DNA of 64,000 bases from Rossellomorea aquimaris (GCF_008180865.1 NZ_VTEX01000003.1:126501-190500); one strand, 5' to 3'. Shown: positions 26,308 to 38,077, numbered from the stretch's first letter. Program-made: numbers and translations. The notes: generated by a model from the letters alone, not told the origin.

Positions 26308-27765
26308 CTACCACCATTTATACCCTTCTTCTTCCAACAATTGGCGGGAAGCTTCTGGTCCCATTGACCCGGATGGATATAATTGAAGGGGAATTGTATT
26401 TTCCTCAAAAGCCTCTAAGATAGGCTGTACCCATTTCCAAGACAACTTCACTTCTTTCCAGTGTGCAAAGAATGTTGAGTCGCCACGCATTGCATCGTAA
26501 ATTAAAAGCTCATATGCTTCAGGAACATCTGCTTGCTTAGCAGAAAAATCAACATTGACTGGTTCGACTTTTCCATTGTTTAATGGGTTTTTACTATTTA
26601 ATTGTAATGAAACACTTTCTTTTGGATTGATTTCAATCACTAAAAGATTTGGAGCAGTTTCTTCTTCTTGAGTCCTATATAAATCCTTTAAAGTATTTTT
26701 GAATTCAATCACAATTCGGGTGGATTTCTCTGTCATTCTTTTTCCTGTACGGATATAGAAAGGAACCCCTCTCCAAAAATCATCATCTACATATAGACGG
26801 GCAGCCACAAATGTGTCATTTAATGAAGAAGTAGCAACTTCAGGTTCTCCTTTATACCCAACAACTGGTTTACCTTGGATTTCACCAGGACCATATTGAC
26901 CTCGAATCACATGATTCACCACATCCTCTTTCTTTAATGGACGAAGTGATTCTATTACTTTTCTCTTTTCATTTCGGATCTCTTCTGCACTAATTTGTTT
27001 TGGGAGCTGCATTGCTGTCATCATCAACATTTGCAGCATATGATTTTGAAACATGTCGCGAATAGCCCCAGCTTTATCATAATAATCAGCTCTTTCTTCA
27101 ACCCCAACTGTTTCGCTTGCAGTAATTTGCACATTTGCAATGTATTGGTTGTTCCATAATGCTTGAAGAACTGGATTTGCAAATCCTAACGCTTCCAGGT
27201 TTTGTATCATCGGCTTTCCAAGATAATGGTCGATGCGAAAAATTTCTTCTTCATTAAAAGCTTTATTTAGTTTATCGTTTAATTCTTGAGCTGATTTCAA
27301 GTCATGTCCAAATGGTTTTTCGATAATTAGACGTTTCCAACCTTTAGTAGATGCTAGACCACTCTCTTTAATGTTGAAAGCAATCACATTAAAAAGCTCT
27401 GGAGCAACAGATAGGTAGAACATACGATTTTCTGGAATATTCAATTCTTCTTCACGTTGTTTAACGAGTTCAAGCAATCCTTTATATCCTTCAGCCTTGA
27501 AAGCATCTACATGGCTATACCGAAAGAAACGGATAAACACTTCAAGGTTTGAATCGTCATGTAGTGATCGTCTAGAAAATGTTTTTAAAGAATCTTTCAC
27601 AAGGTTTTGAAAATCAGTATCTGATAAATCTCCTCTGCCCACCCCAATAATTGAGATGGGCAAAGGTAATTTTTTATCCAAAAATAAATTATATAGTGCC
27701 GGGAAGATTTTTCTTTTTGCTAAGTCCCCTGTCGCCCCAAATAAGACAAATGTCATTGCCTCCAT
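26308..27765 (-). CDS. zwf: Glucose-6-phosphate 1-dehydrogenase
   Basis: A 485-residue glucose-6-phosphate dehydrogenase: NADP-binding GATGDLA (10-16), EKPFG (149-153) and the active-site signature RIDHYLGK (177-184) are intact. It converts glucose 6-phosphate to 6-phosphogluconolactone in the cytosol. The ATG at 27765 is chosen because GGAGGT lies 8 bp upstream; a further ATG three codons on also has a GGAGG. First gene of zwf-gnd. Its upstream region carries the same GTACTTT-N20-TATACTT arrangement as hxlA, suggesting induction by formaldehyde rather than purely housekeeping expression. Confidence 0.96.
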   Translation of the reverse strand: MEAMTFVLFGATGDLAKRKIFPALYNLFLDKKLPLPISIIGVGRGDLSDTDFQNLVKDSLKTFSRRSLHDDSNLEVFIRFFRYSHVDAFKAEGYKGLLELVKQREEELNIPENRMFYLSVAPELFNVIAFNIKESGLASTKGWKRLIIEKPFGHDLKSAQELNDKLNKAFNEEEIFRIDHYLGKPMIQNLEALGFANPVLQALWNNQYIANVQITASETVGVEERADYYDKAGAIRDMFQNHMLQMLMMTAMQLPKQISAEEIRNEKRKVIESLRPLKKEDVVNHVIRGQYGPGEIQGKPVVGYKGEPEVATSSLNDTFVAARLYVDDDFWRGVPFYIRTGKRMTEKSTRIVIEFKNTLKDLYRTQEEETAPNLLVIEINPKESVSLQLNSKNPLNNGKVEPVNVDFSAKQADVPEAYELLIYDAMRGDSTFFAHWKEVKLSWKWVQPILEAFEENTIPLQLYPSGSMGPEASRQLLEEEGYKWW

Positions 27766-28081
27766 ATTACATACCTCCAAAATTAAAATTTCACTTATAC
27801 CTTTCTAAAAAACTACTATAACTCTTGATAGCCAATCCGTGGCTTAGCCATATTTTTATTTGAACCTGCTTGGATCGTAATAATGATGTTCCTAAAATGC
27901 GAATGAACACATTTTGGACAATAACCATTATTCGCTGTGAGAGTTAGGCATCTTGAATAAGCTATGTGATGCTTTGCACCCGAACATACTATTCACCCTT
28001 TCAATGTAGGAAATTGAATGCGGAAGATCAGATGACTGATCAATAACCACAGTATTCGTGAATCCAATGTTGCAACAAGAT

Positions 28082-28175
28082 GTAAGTATAATACCTACAT
28101 TTCTAAAATGAAAGTACGCACTTTTCATTTAAATAGTGATAACAAAATCACATACTTACAAAATGTATACTATAG
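28082..28175 (-). promoter_or_regulatory. zwf promoter region with HxlR-type operator
   Basis: The minus strand reads TATAGTATAC, then CACTAT, then AAAAGTGCGTACTTTC, followed exactly 20 bp later by TATACTT, about 310 bp before zwf. The same elements in the same order precede hxlA; here the outer AGTATAC element is 19 bp further from the AAAAGT box. The -10 candidate lies near 28085-28092. Confidence 0.65.
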
Positions 28176-28209
28176 GAAATAAACTCATCTATTTTGGGCT
28201 AGATAAATT

Positions 28210-28240
28210 AAAAAGCCAGGGTGAGCATCCTCTCCCTGGC
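28210..28240 (-). terminator. Orphan terminator upstream of zwf
   Basis: 7-bp stem GCCAGGG / CCCTGGC followed by TTTTT on the minus strand. No intact minus-strand gene precedes it; upstream there is only a 7-codon ORF with a GGAGG site near 28340-28370. It is probably left over from a lost gene and insulates zwf. The remaining 27766-28510 sequence shows no recognisable gene. Confidence 0.6.
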
Positions 28241-28510
28241 CAAAAATAAAAAGTGATATTAGTTTGTTGAGTACAGTATTCTTTATGTGTTGAAGCTTTT
28301 GGCGTAATAAGCGGATTATCTAAACGGGATGTCTCACAAACATAAGACGCCTCCATAATTGCATTAGGATCAACTTACAATATATAAACAACATCAACAA
28401 TGACAATTTGGGCAATTATCGATCAACTTATACAGAAAATAAGCCATACAAAATAGCGCAGCGCATTGTTTCTTTTAAAGTTAATAGTAAGACTAATAAG
28501 CGGTTTGTCT

Positions 28511-28581
28511 TATAGTATACTTTTTAACACTATGTAAAATAAAAGTGCGTACTTTTATTATCGTATTATACGTTGTATACT
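28511..28581 (+). promoter_or_regulatory. hxlAB promoter with HxlR-type operator
   Basis: AGTATACTTTTT (28514-28525), CACTAT, TAAAATAAAAGT and GTACTTTTATTAT form a 50-bp block nearly identical to the one before hxlR. Twenty bp after GTACTTT comes TATACT (-10 candidate, 28576-28581), with no good -35 box, as expected for an activator-dependent promoter. AAAAGT-GCGT-ACTTTT is an inverted repeat. The start would lie about 140 bp before hxlA. Confidence 0.72.
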
Positions 28582-28729
28582 TGCAATTGTTCAGTGAGAG
28601 GCCATTATATTCCTTATTGCCCGCAGTACAGATAAAGCACTATAAGGAATATATTACTGTAAAAGTATTATTACACTTTGGAGAAATTATCACTGTACAA
28701 CAATAAAAACATTATAGGAGTGAATATAG

Positions 28730-29362
28730 ATGGAATTACAATTAGCATTAGATTTAGTTAATATCCCAGAAGCAATAGAGTTAGTTAAAGAAGTGGAGGA
28801 GCACATTGATATCGTTGAAATCGGTACACCGGTTGTAATCAATGAAGGTCTACATGCTGTAAAAGCAGTTAAAAAAGCATTCCCTACCTTAAAGGTATTA
28901 GCAGACCTAAAAATCATGGATGCAGCTGGTTATGAAGTAATGAAAGCTTCTGAAGCAGGTGCAGATATCGTGACAATTCTTGGAACTGCTGAAGATATGT
29001 CAATCAAAGGTGCTGTTGAAGAAGCGAAAAAACAAGGTAAAAAAATCCTTGTTGATATGATTGCTGTTAAAGACCTTGCTGAACGTGCAAAAGAAGTGGA
29101 CTCTTTGGGCGTGGATTATATTTGTGTTCATACTGGCTACGATCTTCAAGCAGTTGGAAAGAACTCTTTTGAAGATTTACAAACCATCAAAGGTGTTGTA
29201 AAAAATGCTAAAACTGCAATCGCAGGTGGTATTAAGTTAGACACACTTCCAGAAGTCATCAAAGTACAACCAGACCTTGTCATTGTAGGTGGCGGAATTA
29301 CTGGCCAAGCTGATAAAAAAGCTGCTGCTGCCAAGATGCAACAAATGATTAATCAGGGGTAA
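28730..29362 (+). CDS. hxlA: 3-hexulose-6-phosphate synthase
   Basis: A 210-residue enzyme of the OMP decarboxylase-like superfamily, the same length as B. subtilis HxlA. Seen: MELQLALDLVNIPEAIEL, VEIGTPVVINEG, the metal/catalytic DLKIMDAAGYE (residues 62-72), and GGITGQADKKAAA at the C-terminus. It condenses formaldehyde with ribulose 5-phosphate to 3-hexulose 6-phosphate with Mg2+. AGGAGTG lies 8 bp upstream. hxlB starts 8 bp after its stop. In non-methylotrophs this is a detoxification step; neighbouring zwf-gnd here would close the oxidative cycle. Confidence 0.97.
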   Translation: MELQLALDLVNIPEAIELVKEVEEHIDIVEIGTPVVINEGLHAVKAVKKAFPTLKVLADLKIMDAAGYEVMKASEAGADIVTILGTAEDMSIKGAVEEAKKQGKKILVDMIAVKDLAERAKEVDSLGVDYICVHTGYDLQAVGKNSFEDLQTIKGVVKNAKTAIAGGIKLDTLPEVIKVQPDLVIVGGGITGQADKKAAAAKMQQMINQG

Positions 29363-29370
29363 TTCAGATC

Positions 29371-29928
29371 ATGAATACAACCCAATATCTAGCTGAAATC
29401 ATAAAAGAGTTAAATCGCTCCGTAGATTTAATTTCGAATGATGAAGCTGAAAAATTAGTTAATGGGATTCTTGAATCAAAAAAAATCTTTGTTGCAGGCG
29501 CAGGTAGATCTGGATTTATGGCCAAATCATTCGCCATGCGAATGATTCACATGGGGATAGATGCCTATGTGATTGGAGAAACAGTAACCCCTACCTTTGA
29601 AAAAGATGACATCTTAATCATTGGATCAGGTTCAGGAGAAACGAAAGGTTTAGTTTCCATGGCTGAGAAGGCAAAAAGCATCGGTGGGACGATTGCAGCT
29701 GTAACCATTTTCCCTGAGTCCACTATTGGGCAATTAGCGGATATCACAATTAAGTTGCCTGGCTCACCTAAAGATCAGTCGGAGAGTGATTTTAAGACTA
29801 TTCAACCAATGGGCTCATTATTTGAGCAAACACTTTTATTATTTTACGACGCTGTGATTCTTCGGTTCATGGAGAAAAAAGGCTTGGATACCAATAAAAT
29901 GTACGGTAAACACGCCAACTTAGAATAA
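29371..29928 (+). CDS. hxlB: 6-phospho-3-hexuloisomerase
   Basis: A 185-residue SIS-domain isomerase, the length of B. subtilis HxlB. Seen: the phosphosugar-binding GAGRSGFMAKSFAMR (near 43-57) and GSGSGETKG (near 88-96), with a C-terminal EQTLLLFYDAVILRFMEKKGL. It isomerises 3-hexulose 6-phosphate to fructose 6-phosphate, delivering formaldehyde carbon to central metabolism. Its ribosome site AGGGGTAA overlaps the hxlA stop codon, implying coupled translation. A strong terminator follows. Confidence 0.97.
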   Translation: MNTTQYLAEIIKELNRSVDLISNDEAEKLVNGILESKKIFVAGAGRSGFMAKSFAMRMIHMGIDAYVIGETVTPTFEKDDILIIGSGSGETKGLVSMAEKAKSIGGTIAAVTIFPESTIGQLADITIKLPGSPKDQSESDFKTIQPMGSLFEQTLLLFYDAVILRFMEKKGLDTNKMYGKHANLE

Positions 29929-29956
29929 ATATATGATCCCTCTAGTTCTAAATAGA

Positions 29957-30000
29957 AAAGACCGCAAGCTGTTACCATGGTAAGTTGCGGTCTTTCTGTT
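29957..30000 (+). terminator. Terminator of hxlAB
   Basis: 11-bp stem AAAGACCGCAA / TTGCGGTCTTT followed by CTGTT; it starts 28 bp after hxlB. Confidence 0.85.
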
Positions 30001-30043
30001 AGAAAGAACTACTTCAATTTGTAATAATTTTAGGAGTGATAAA

Positions 30044-30763
30044 ATGATTTCTTTAAATGGAAAAACTGCAATAGTTACTGGCGCAGGAAGAGGCATTGGA
30101 CGCGCTACTGCTATCGCCTTAGCAAAAGAAGGCGTTCATTTAGGACTAATTGGCTTAAATATGTCTAATCTTGAAAACGTTGCTTCTGAACTTGCACAAT
30201 ATGATGTAAAGGTTTCTGCTGCAACAGCAGATGTGACCGATCTTGAATCCGTTTCACAGGCGGTTGAACACATCACATCTAACTTGGGTCCAATCGATAT
30301 CCTAATCAACAATGCAGGTGTTGCAAAATTTGGTGGCTTCCTTGACCTAACACCTGAAGAATGGGAGAAAATCATCCAAGTTAATTTAATGGGCGTGTAT
30401 AATGTAACAAGAGCAGTGTTACCAGGTATGATTGAGAGAAAATCAGGTGATATTATCAATATATCTTCATCTGCTGGCCAAAAAGGTGCTCCAGTTACAA
30501 GTGCTTACAGTGCTTCTAAATTCGCTGTTTTAGGGCTAACAGAATCACTTATGCTAGAAGTAAGAAAACATAATGTCCGTGTTACTGCTTTAACACCTAG
30601 TACGGTGGTTACAGATTTAGCCATTGATACAAATCTTGTTAAAGGCAACGAAGAAAACGTGATGCACCCAGAAGACCTTGCAGAATTAGTCGTGGCTAGT
30701 TTAAAATTTAATCCAAGAGTTTTCGTTAAAACAGCTGGATTATGGTCAACAAATCCTTCATAA
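30044..30763 (+). CDS. Short-chain dehydrogenase/reductase, FabG/YoxD-like
   Basis: A 239-residue classical SDR: cofactor motif TGAGRGIG (12-19), [10 protein letters not shown], and the catalytic Ser with YSASK near 157-161. Its length and sequence flavour match B. subtilis YoxD, annotated as a 3-oxoacyl-ACP reductase-like protein of unknown substrate. AGGAGTG precedes the ATG. It begins 116 bp after hxlB, past a terminator, with no clear promoter, so it may be expressed by read-through from hxlAB. A role in aldehyde handling is only suggested by position. Confidence 0.9.
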   Translation: MISLNGKTAIVTGAGRGIGRATAIALAKEGVHLGLIGLNMSNLENVASELAQYDVKVSAATADVTDLESVSQAVEHITSNLGPIDILINNAGVAKFGGFLDLTPEEWEKIIQVNLMGVYNVTRAVLPGMIERKSGDIINISSSAGQKGAPVTSAYSASKFAVLGLTESLMLEVRKHNVRVTALTPSTVVTDLAIDTNLVKGNEENVMHPEDLAELVVASLKFNPRVFVKTAGLWSTNPS

Positions 30764-30766
30764 AAC

Positions 30767-30800
30767 GAAGCAGATCCAGTGGGGTCTGCTTCTTTAGTTC
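30767..30800 (+). terminator. Terminator after the SDR gene
   Basis: Stem GAAGCAGATCC / GGTCTGCTTC (8-10 bp with one mismatch) followed by TTTAGTT. Confidence 0.75.
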
Positions 30801-31087
30801 GTACAAAAAACTCTTATATATATCAGTGATACAAGGACATTACTTTCTCTACCGCGATATAAGCGGGTTTGTGAAATTGTTTAGTGTTACATCTTTACCC
30901 GCTTTAAATTAGATTGCGTTAAATTAACGTTAATTTTAACATCCCTCTGGATTGTTTTTTTAAAAAAAGCTTCGATTTCGAAATTTCGCACTCAAATCTA
31001 TGTAAAGGTTGTAATCGATGCAGATGAGTATCTAGATATTACAGAGAAGATTGAATTAGATGAATTAAAGAAGTTTGCTGTACACAA

Positions 31088-31131
31088 AAAGATAAGGAGT
31101 CGGCACGTATTAGGCACGACTCCTTATCTTT
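31088..31131 (-). terminator. Terminator of the suf operon
   Basis: Perfect 15-bp stem AAAGATAAGGAGTCG / CGACTCCTTATCTTT with T5 on the minus strand, 43 bp past sufB. The remaining 30801-31087 stretch holds no recognisable gene. Confidence 0.92.
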
Positions 31132-31173
31132 ACTATTATACGTCCATAAACCCCTGTGTTAAAAAGGTTTGAA

Positions 31174-32571
31174 TTATCCGATTGAACCTTCCATTTCGAA
31201 CTTGATCAGGCGGTTCATTTCGACTGCGTATTCCATTGGAAGTTCTTTCGTGAATGGCTCGATGAAGCCCATTACGATCATTTCTGTTGCTTCTTCCTCT
31301 GAAATACCACGGCTCATAAGATAGAATAATTGTTCTTCGGAAACTTTTGATACCTTCGCTTCGTGTTCTAACGAGATGTTATCGTTTAGAATTTCGTTGT
31401 AAGGGATCGTATCGGAAGTTGATTGGTTATCCATGATCAGCGTATCACACTCGATGTTTGAACGTGCGCCTTCCGCTTTACGGCCAAAGTGTACAATTCC
31501 ACGGTACGTTACTTTACCACCATGCTTGGAGATGGATTTAGAAACGATTGTAGAAGATGTATTTGGAGCCAGGTGAATCATTTTCGCTCCGGCATCCTGA
31601 TGCTGGCCTTTACCTGCGAGTGCGATGGATAGTGTCATACCACGGGCACCTTCACCTTTAAGGATGACCGCCGGGTATTTCATCGTTAATTTAGAACCGA
31701 TGTTTCCATCTACCCATTCCATTGTTGCGTTCGCTTCACATACAGCACGCTTCGTAACAAGGTTGAACACGTTGTTCGCCCAGTTTTGAATCGTCGTATA
31801 ACGGCAGTACGCATCTTTCTTGATGATGATTTCAACGACTGCAGAGTGAAGTGAATTCGTTGTGTAAACCGGTGCTGTACAACCTTCAACATAATGTACG
31901 CTTGCACCTTCATCCACGATGATCAGTGTACGCTCGAATTGACCCATGTTTTCTGAGTTAATACGGAAATATGCTTGAAGTGGTGTATCCACCTTGATAC
32001 CTTTAGGAACATAGATGAAAGATCCACCTGACCAAACCGCCGAGTTAAGGGCAGCAAACTTGTTATCCGTAGGAGGAATAACCTTCGCCCAATGCTCACG
32101 GAAAAGTTCTTCATTTTCTTTTAAAGCAGAATCTGTATCTTTGAATACAATCCCCATGTCTTCAAGATCTGATTGCATGTTGTGGTATACAACTTCTGAC
32201 TCATATTGAGCAGAAACCCCTGCAAGATACTTTTGCTCTGCTTCCGGAATACCTAATTTATCAAACGTCTGCTTGATTTCTTCAGGTACTTCATCCCAGC
32301 TGCGTTCTGACTTTTCAGAAGGCTTCACATAGTAAGTGATCTCATCAAAGTTCAGTTCCTGCATGTCTCCGCCCCATTGAGGCATTGACATATTATAAAA
32401 ATGTTCAAGTGACTTCAAACGGAAATCAAGCATCCATTGAGGTTCTTCTTTCATGCGGGAGATTTCTTCTACGATTTCGCGCGTCAAACCACGTTTGGAA
32501 CGGAAAATTGAGACGTCTTTGTCGCTGAATCCATATTTATAATCTCCAATCTCAGGCGCTTTCTTAGCCAT
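31174..32571 (-). CDS. sufB: Fe-S cluster assembly protein SufB
   Basis: A 465-residue scaffold protein, the standard SufB length. Seen: the conserved centre [27 protein letters not shown] and a C-terminal block with [27 protein letters not shown] split over residues 425-455. SufB forms the SufBC2D complex on which sulfur from SufS/SufU and iron are built into clusters in the cytosol. It is the last gene of sufCDSUB, 39 bp after sufU, and is followed by a strong terminator. The order is that of B. subtilis, where the operon is essential. Confidence 0.98.
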   Translation of the reverse strand: MAKKAPEIGDYKYGFSDKDVSIFRSKRGLTREIVEEISRMKEEPQWMLDFRLKSLEHFYNMSMPQWGGDMQELNFDEITYYVKPSEKSERSWDEVPEEIKQTFDKLGIPEAEQKYLAGVSAQYESEVVYHNMQSDLEDMGIVFKDTDSALKENEELFREHWAKVIPPTDNKFAALNSAVWSGGSFIYVPKGIKVDTPLQAYFRINSENMGQFERTLIIVDEGASVHYVEGCTAPVYTTNSLHSAVVEIIIKKDAYCRYTTIQNWANNVFNLVTKRAVCEANATMEWVDGNIGSKLTMKYPAVILKGEGARGMTLSIALAGKGQHQDAGAKMIHLAPNTSSTIVSKSISKHGGKVTYRGIVHFGRKAEGARSNIECDTLIMDNQSTSDTIPYNEILNDNISLEHEAKVSKVSEEQLFYLMSRGISEEEATEMIVMGFIEPFTKELPMEYAVEMNRLIKFEMEGSIG

Positions 32572-32610
32572 GTTGATTCCTCCATTCTTTGGTAGTGCCG
32601 AAGGAGAGCA

Positions 32611-35586
<2,976 letters not shown>

Positions 35587-35597
35587 CCCCCTAACAC

Positions 35598-36383
35598 TTA
35601 CGCTTCTTGGCCAACAGTTTCGTCTTTGATTCCTAACTCTTCTTTAATCCAGTCATATCCTTCTGCTTCAAGGCGTTGCGCTAATTCTTCCCCGCCTGAT
35701 TTCACAATGCGTCCTTGCATCATAACGTGGACATGATCAGGAGTGATGTAGTTAAGAAGACGCTGATAGTGAGTGATGATCAAGCAACCGAAATCCTCAC
35801 CGCGCATTTTATTGATTCCTTTTGATACAACTTTAAGGGCATCGATATCAAGACCAGAGTCAATCTCGTCAAGGATGGCAATCTTTGGTTGTAACATCAT
35901 TAATTGAAGGATTTCATTACGCTTCTTCTCTCCACCGGAGAACCCTTCGTTTAAGTAACGCTGTGCCATATCCGGATCCATTTCCAGGTATTCCATTTCA
36001 GAATCCATTTTGCGGATGAATTTCATAAGAGAAATCTCTTCGCCTTCTTCGCGACGGCTGTTGATTGCTGAACGTAAGAAGTCTGCATTCGTTACACCGT
36101 TGATTTCACTTGGATACTGCATTGCAAGGAATAGACCTACGCGAGCGCGCTCATCCACTTCCATTTCAAGAACATCTTCACCGTCGAAGTGAATGCTTCC
36201 TTTTGTCACTTCATACTTTGGATGACCCATAATAGCAGAAGATAAAGTAGATTTACCTGTACCATTTGGTCCCATTACTGCGTGGATTTCTCCACCTTTA
36301 ATTTCAAGGTTAACCCCTTTCAGGATTTCCTTTCCTTCAATCTCAACATGAAGATCTTTAATTGTTAAAGTAGAACCTGCCAT
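35598..36383 (-). CDS. sufC: Fe-S assembly ATPase SufC
   Basis: A 261-residue ABC-type ATPase without membrane partner: Walker A GPNGTGKST (near 37-45), the ABC signature FSGGEKKRNE, and Walker B AILDEIDSGLD. SufC binds SufB/SufD and drives scaffold conformational change. It is the first gene of the operon; GGAGGT precedes the ATG. The A/T-rich upstream region to about 36500 should contain the promoter; two GAGAAT repeats near 36434-36460 vaguely resemble Fur half-sites, but no convincing box is seen. Confidence 0.98.
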   Translation of the reverse strand: MAGSTLTIKDLHVEIEGKEILKGVNLEIKGGEIHAVMGPNGTGKSTLSSAIMGHPKYEVTKGSIHFDGEDVLEMEVDERARVGLFLAMQYPSEINGVTNADFLRSAINSRREEGEEISLMKFIRKMDSEMEYLEMDPDMAQRYLNEGFSGGEKKRNEILQLMMLQPKIAILDEIDSGLDIDALKVVSKGINKMRGEDFGCLIITHYQRLLNYITPDHVHVMMQGRIVKSGGEELAQRLEAEGYDWIKEELGIKDETVGQEA

Positions 36384-36691
36384 GTGTATTTACCTCCGTG
36401 ACTTTATAATGAATTTAAGAATTAAATTCTTTAATCATTCTCAATTTATTCTCATTCTAATCTTATAACAAATAAAAGCTATAATCAACTTTTTCAACTA
36501 TACAGATAGTGTAAACTTGACAAGATAATCCTTTTCTATTGTTAGCTTAAAATAAAGGAAAAATGTAGGGATTTCTTGTCCGGTTTCCTGTCTTGATGAA
36601 CATACCGCCACTGAAATAAATTAAAGCCTATGAGACCGTCCGCTTTGTTCTTCGGTTATTAAGGCTTGCCGCTAATTGCATAACAATAAAA

Positions 36692-36727
36692 AAACCAGTG
36701 CATCGTCTACACTGGTTTCCTTTTTTC
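36692..36727. terminator. Bidirectional terminator
   Basis: 9-bp stem AAACCAGTG / CACTGGTTT with T runs on both strands (seven T on the minus strand, CCTTTTTT on the plus). It lies 8 bp beyond the small minus-strand ORF at 36735. Confidence 0.8.
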
Positions 36728-36734
36728 TTCCTTA

Positions 36735-36893
36735 TTATATATTAGAGTGCACCTTACGATCAAGTGCCGCAATCATTCTTCTGCTTTCCTTATATTCCTG
36801 CTCTCTTCTTTTCTCTACTTGCATTCTGACATCATGCTTTCGTTTGTACACCTCATAACCAATCCCATGGGCTCCATGCATTGCCTTTTCCAT
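36735..36893 (-). CDS. Small basic protein, possibly 5'-frameshifted
   Basis: 52 codons from ATG: MEKAMHGAHGIGYEVYKRK, then a helix very rich in Arg, Glu and Lys (QVEKRREQEYKESRRM) and a stop followed by a terminator. The protein-like composition and terminator argue for a real small gene. No ribosome site precedes this ATG; the same frame stays open for 13 more codons up to AAAGGA plus an ATG that is out of frame by one base. Either a single-base indel destroyed the start or a rare ATT start is used. Family not recognised. Confidence 0.45.
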   Translation of the reverse strand: MEKAMHGAHGIGYEVYKRKHDVRMQVEKRREQEYKESRRMIAALDRKVHSNI

Positions 36894-37225
36894 TTCACTT
36901 GTGTACGAGATACTTTCAAGAGAGTCGATAATGAATCATTCCTTTCGGGTTTTTAATTACTTTACAACTATACTACCCCCTCGTTCACAAGACAAAACCA
37001 GTATAGGGTCATTTTTTCTTAAATTCATCCTTTTCATCCTAACCTAAAGGGGTTACCTTTAAGTTTTCACAAAATTCCGCCATTATACTGCCAATTAATA
37101 GCTTTATTAATAAATATTTATCATTTTGAATAAGAATTCATAATGAAATGTGCTATTATTTGCCTTTTTACTCTTGTTACATAGAAGGCTAAAAAAAAGA
37201 CCACTGTCAACAGGTGTGTGTGCTT

Positions 37226-37345
37226 GATGGTGAGGGGATCCGCTCCGCTTTCCGCGGACGTACGGCCGAGCCTCCTCAGCTTAGCTGAACGGGGTCTCGG
37301 CACGCCCGTTCTTCCGAAGGAGTCTACGCGGTTCCCCTCACCATC
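37226..37345. repeat. 120-bp structured intergenic repeat, copy 2 (type A)
   Basis: It has the same termini (GATGGTGAGGGG / CCCCTCACCATC) and length as 8929-9048. On the minus strand its hairpin reads CAGC-TAA-GCTG where copy 1 has CGGC-TAA-GCTG, a pairing-preserving change, and it has CCGCGGAAAGCGG where copy 1 is diverged. Confidence 0.9.
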
Positions 37346-37501
37346 TTTAATAGATTTTTTCTGACAGAGCTAAATGGTCTCATAAGAACAAACTAACAAG
37401 TAAACAGAATTCTTCTTACTAAATAGCAAATCAAACTCTACTCAGCTTAAGAAAGGTTTACCCAGTTTTTTGTTTTTATTTAAGAAAATATACTCAAAGA
37501 A

Positions 37502-37627
37502 GTTGATTGGAGCGGAGGGTGCTCGACTCCTGGGGGAATAGCAGGAAAGTTGAGACCCCACAGGGCAAAGCCCGAGGAGGCTCAACTCACGCCCCGCGGA
37601 AAGCGAGCACTTGGAGCGGAAATCAAC
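37502..37627. repeat. 126-bp structured intergenic repeat (type B)
   Basis: Termini GTTGATT / AATCAAC, then nested stems GTGCTCG/CGAGCAC and GTTGAG/CTCAAC around a GGGC-AAA-GCCC hairpin. The ordered blocks GACTCCT, GAGACCCC, GAGGAGGCTC, CCGCGGAAAGCG and GGAGCGG also occur, in the same order, on the minus strand of the type A copies. It lies 120 bp from a type A copy. The whole 36960-37711 stretch is otherwise without a gene. Confidence 0.9.
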
Positions 37628-37711
37628 CACCACTCGCTATTATAGAAATAACAATATTTACTAATACAGCCTTGTATAAAAAATGAGAAGGAATCACCCT
37701 TCTCATTTCAC

Positions 37712-38077
37712 TTATTGCTTTAACTGATTCAAATCCTGAATCGATTGCTGGATTAAAGTGACAGCCTGACTCATGACCGCTCCGCCGCCAAATGCAGCAG
37801 TTACTCCAATTGCTTCAAGGATTTCTTCTTCTGAGCACCCTTGATCAAGGCATCCTTTTGTGTGGTAGATGATACAATATTCATCCTGGGAATAAAGACT
37901 GATTCCTAACGCGATCAACTGCTTTTCTTTTTTAGAAAGAACCCCTTCTCTAAAGCAGTGCTCAGTGAACGTATTATACTGTTCGGCCAGCTCAGGCATT
38001 TTTTCAGTGAAGATTCCAAGTCCCATTTTATAATCATGAAGGGCAGCTTCTGTTGTATTTCTTGGTTCCATCTGCAT
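37712..38077 (-). CDS. yurZ: AhpD-like / carboxymuconolactone decarboxylase family protein YurZ
   Basis: About 121 residues, matching B. subtilis YurZ, the neighbour of the suf operon. Seen: helical AhpD-like domain with LIALGISLYSQDEYCIIYH and a glycine-rich AIGVTAAFGGGAVM. The redox motif of AhpD is C-x-x-C-x-x-x-H; here only the second Cys with its His (CIIYH) remains, plus an extra Cys in KGCLDQGC. So peroxidase-reductase chemistry of the AhpD kind is doubtful. GGAG lies 9 bp before the chosen ATG; the open frame extends 17 codons more. Function unknown. Confidence 0.85.
   Translation of the reverse strand: MQMEPRNTTEAALHDYKMGLGIFTEKMPELAEQYNTFTEHCFREGVLSKKEKQLIALGISLYSQDEYCIIYHTKGCLDQGCSEEEILEAIGVTAAFGGGAVMSQAVTLIQQSIQDLNQLKQ

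Noticed and set aside
27928..28128. 66-codon minus-strand ORF upstream of zwf, at first thought a transposase remnant
   Set aside because: No ribosome site, no recognisable transposase motif, and it runs into the operator region.
30970..31150. Protein-like frame (KVVIDADEYLDITEKIELDELKK) before the suf terminator
   Set aside because: No start or ribosome site, and the frame runs through the suf terminator hairpin; at most a decayed fragment.
36434..36460. Fur box upstream of sufC
   Set aside because: Only half-site similarity (GAGAAT repeats); does not reach the 7-1-7 pattern seen at the siderophore locus.
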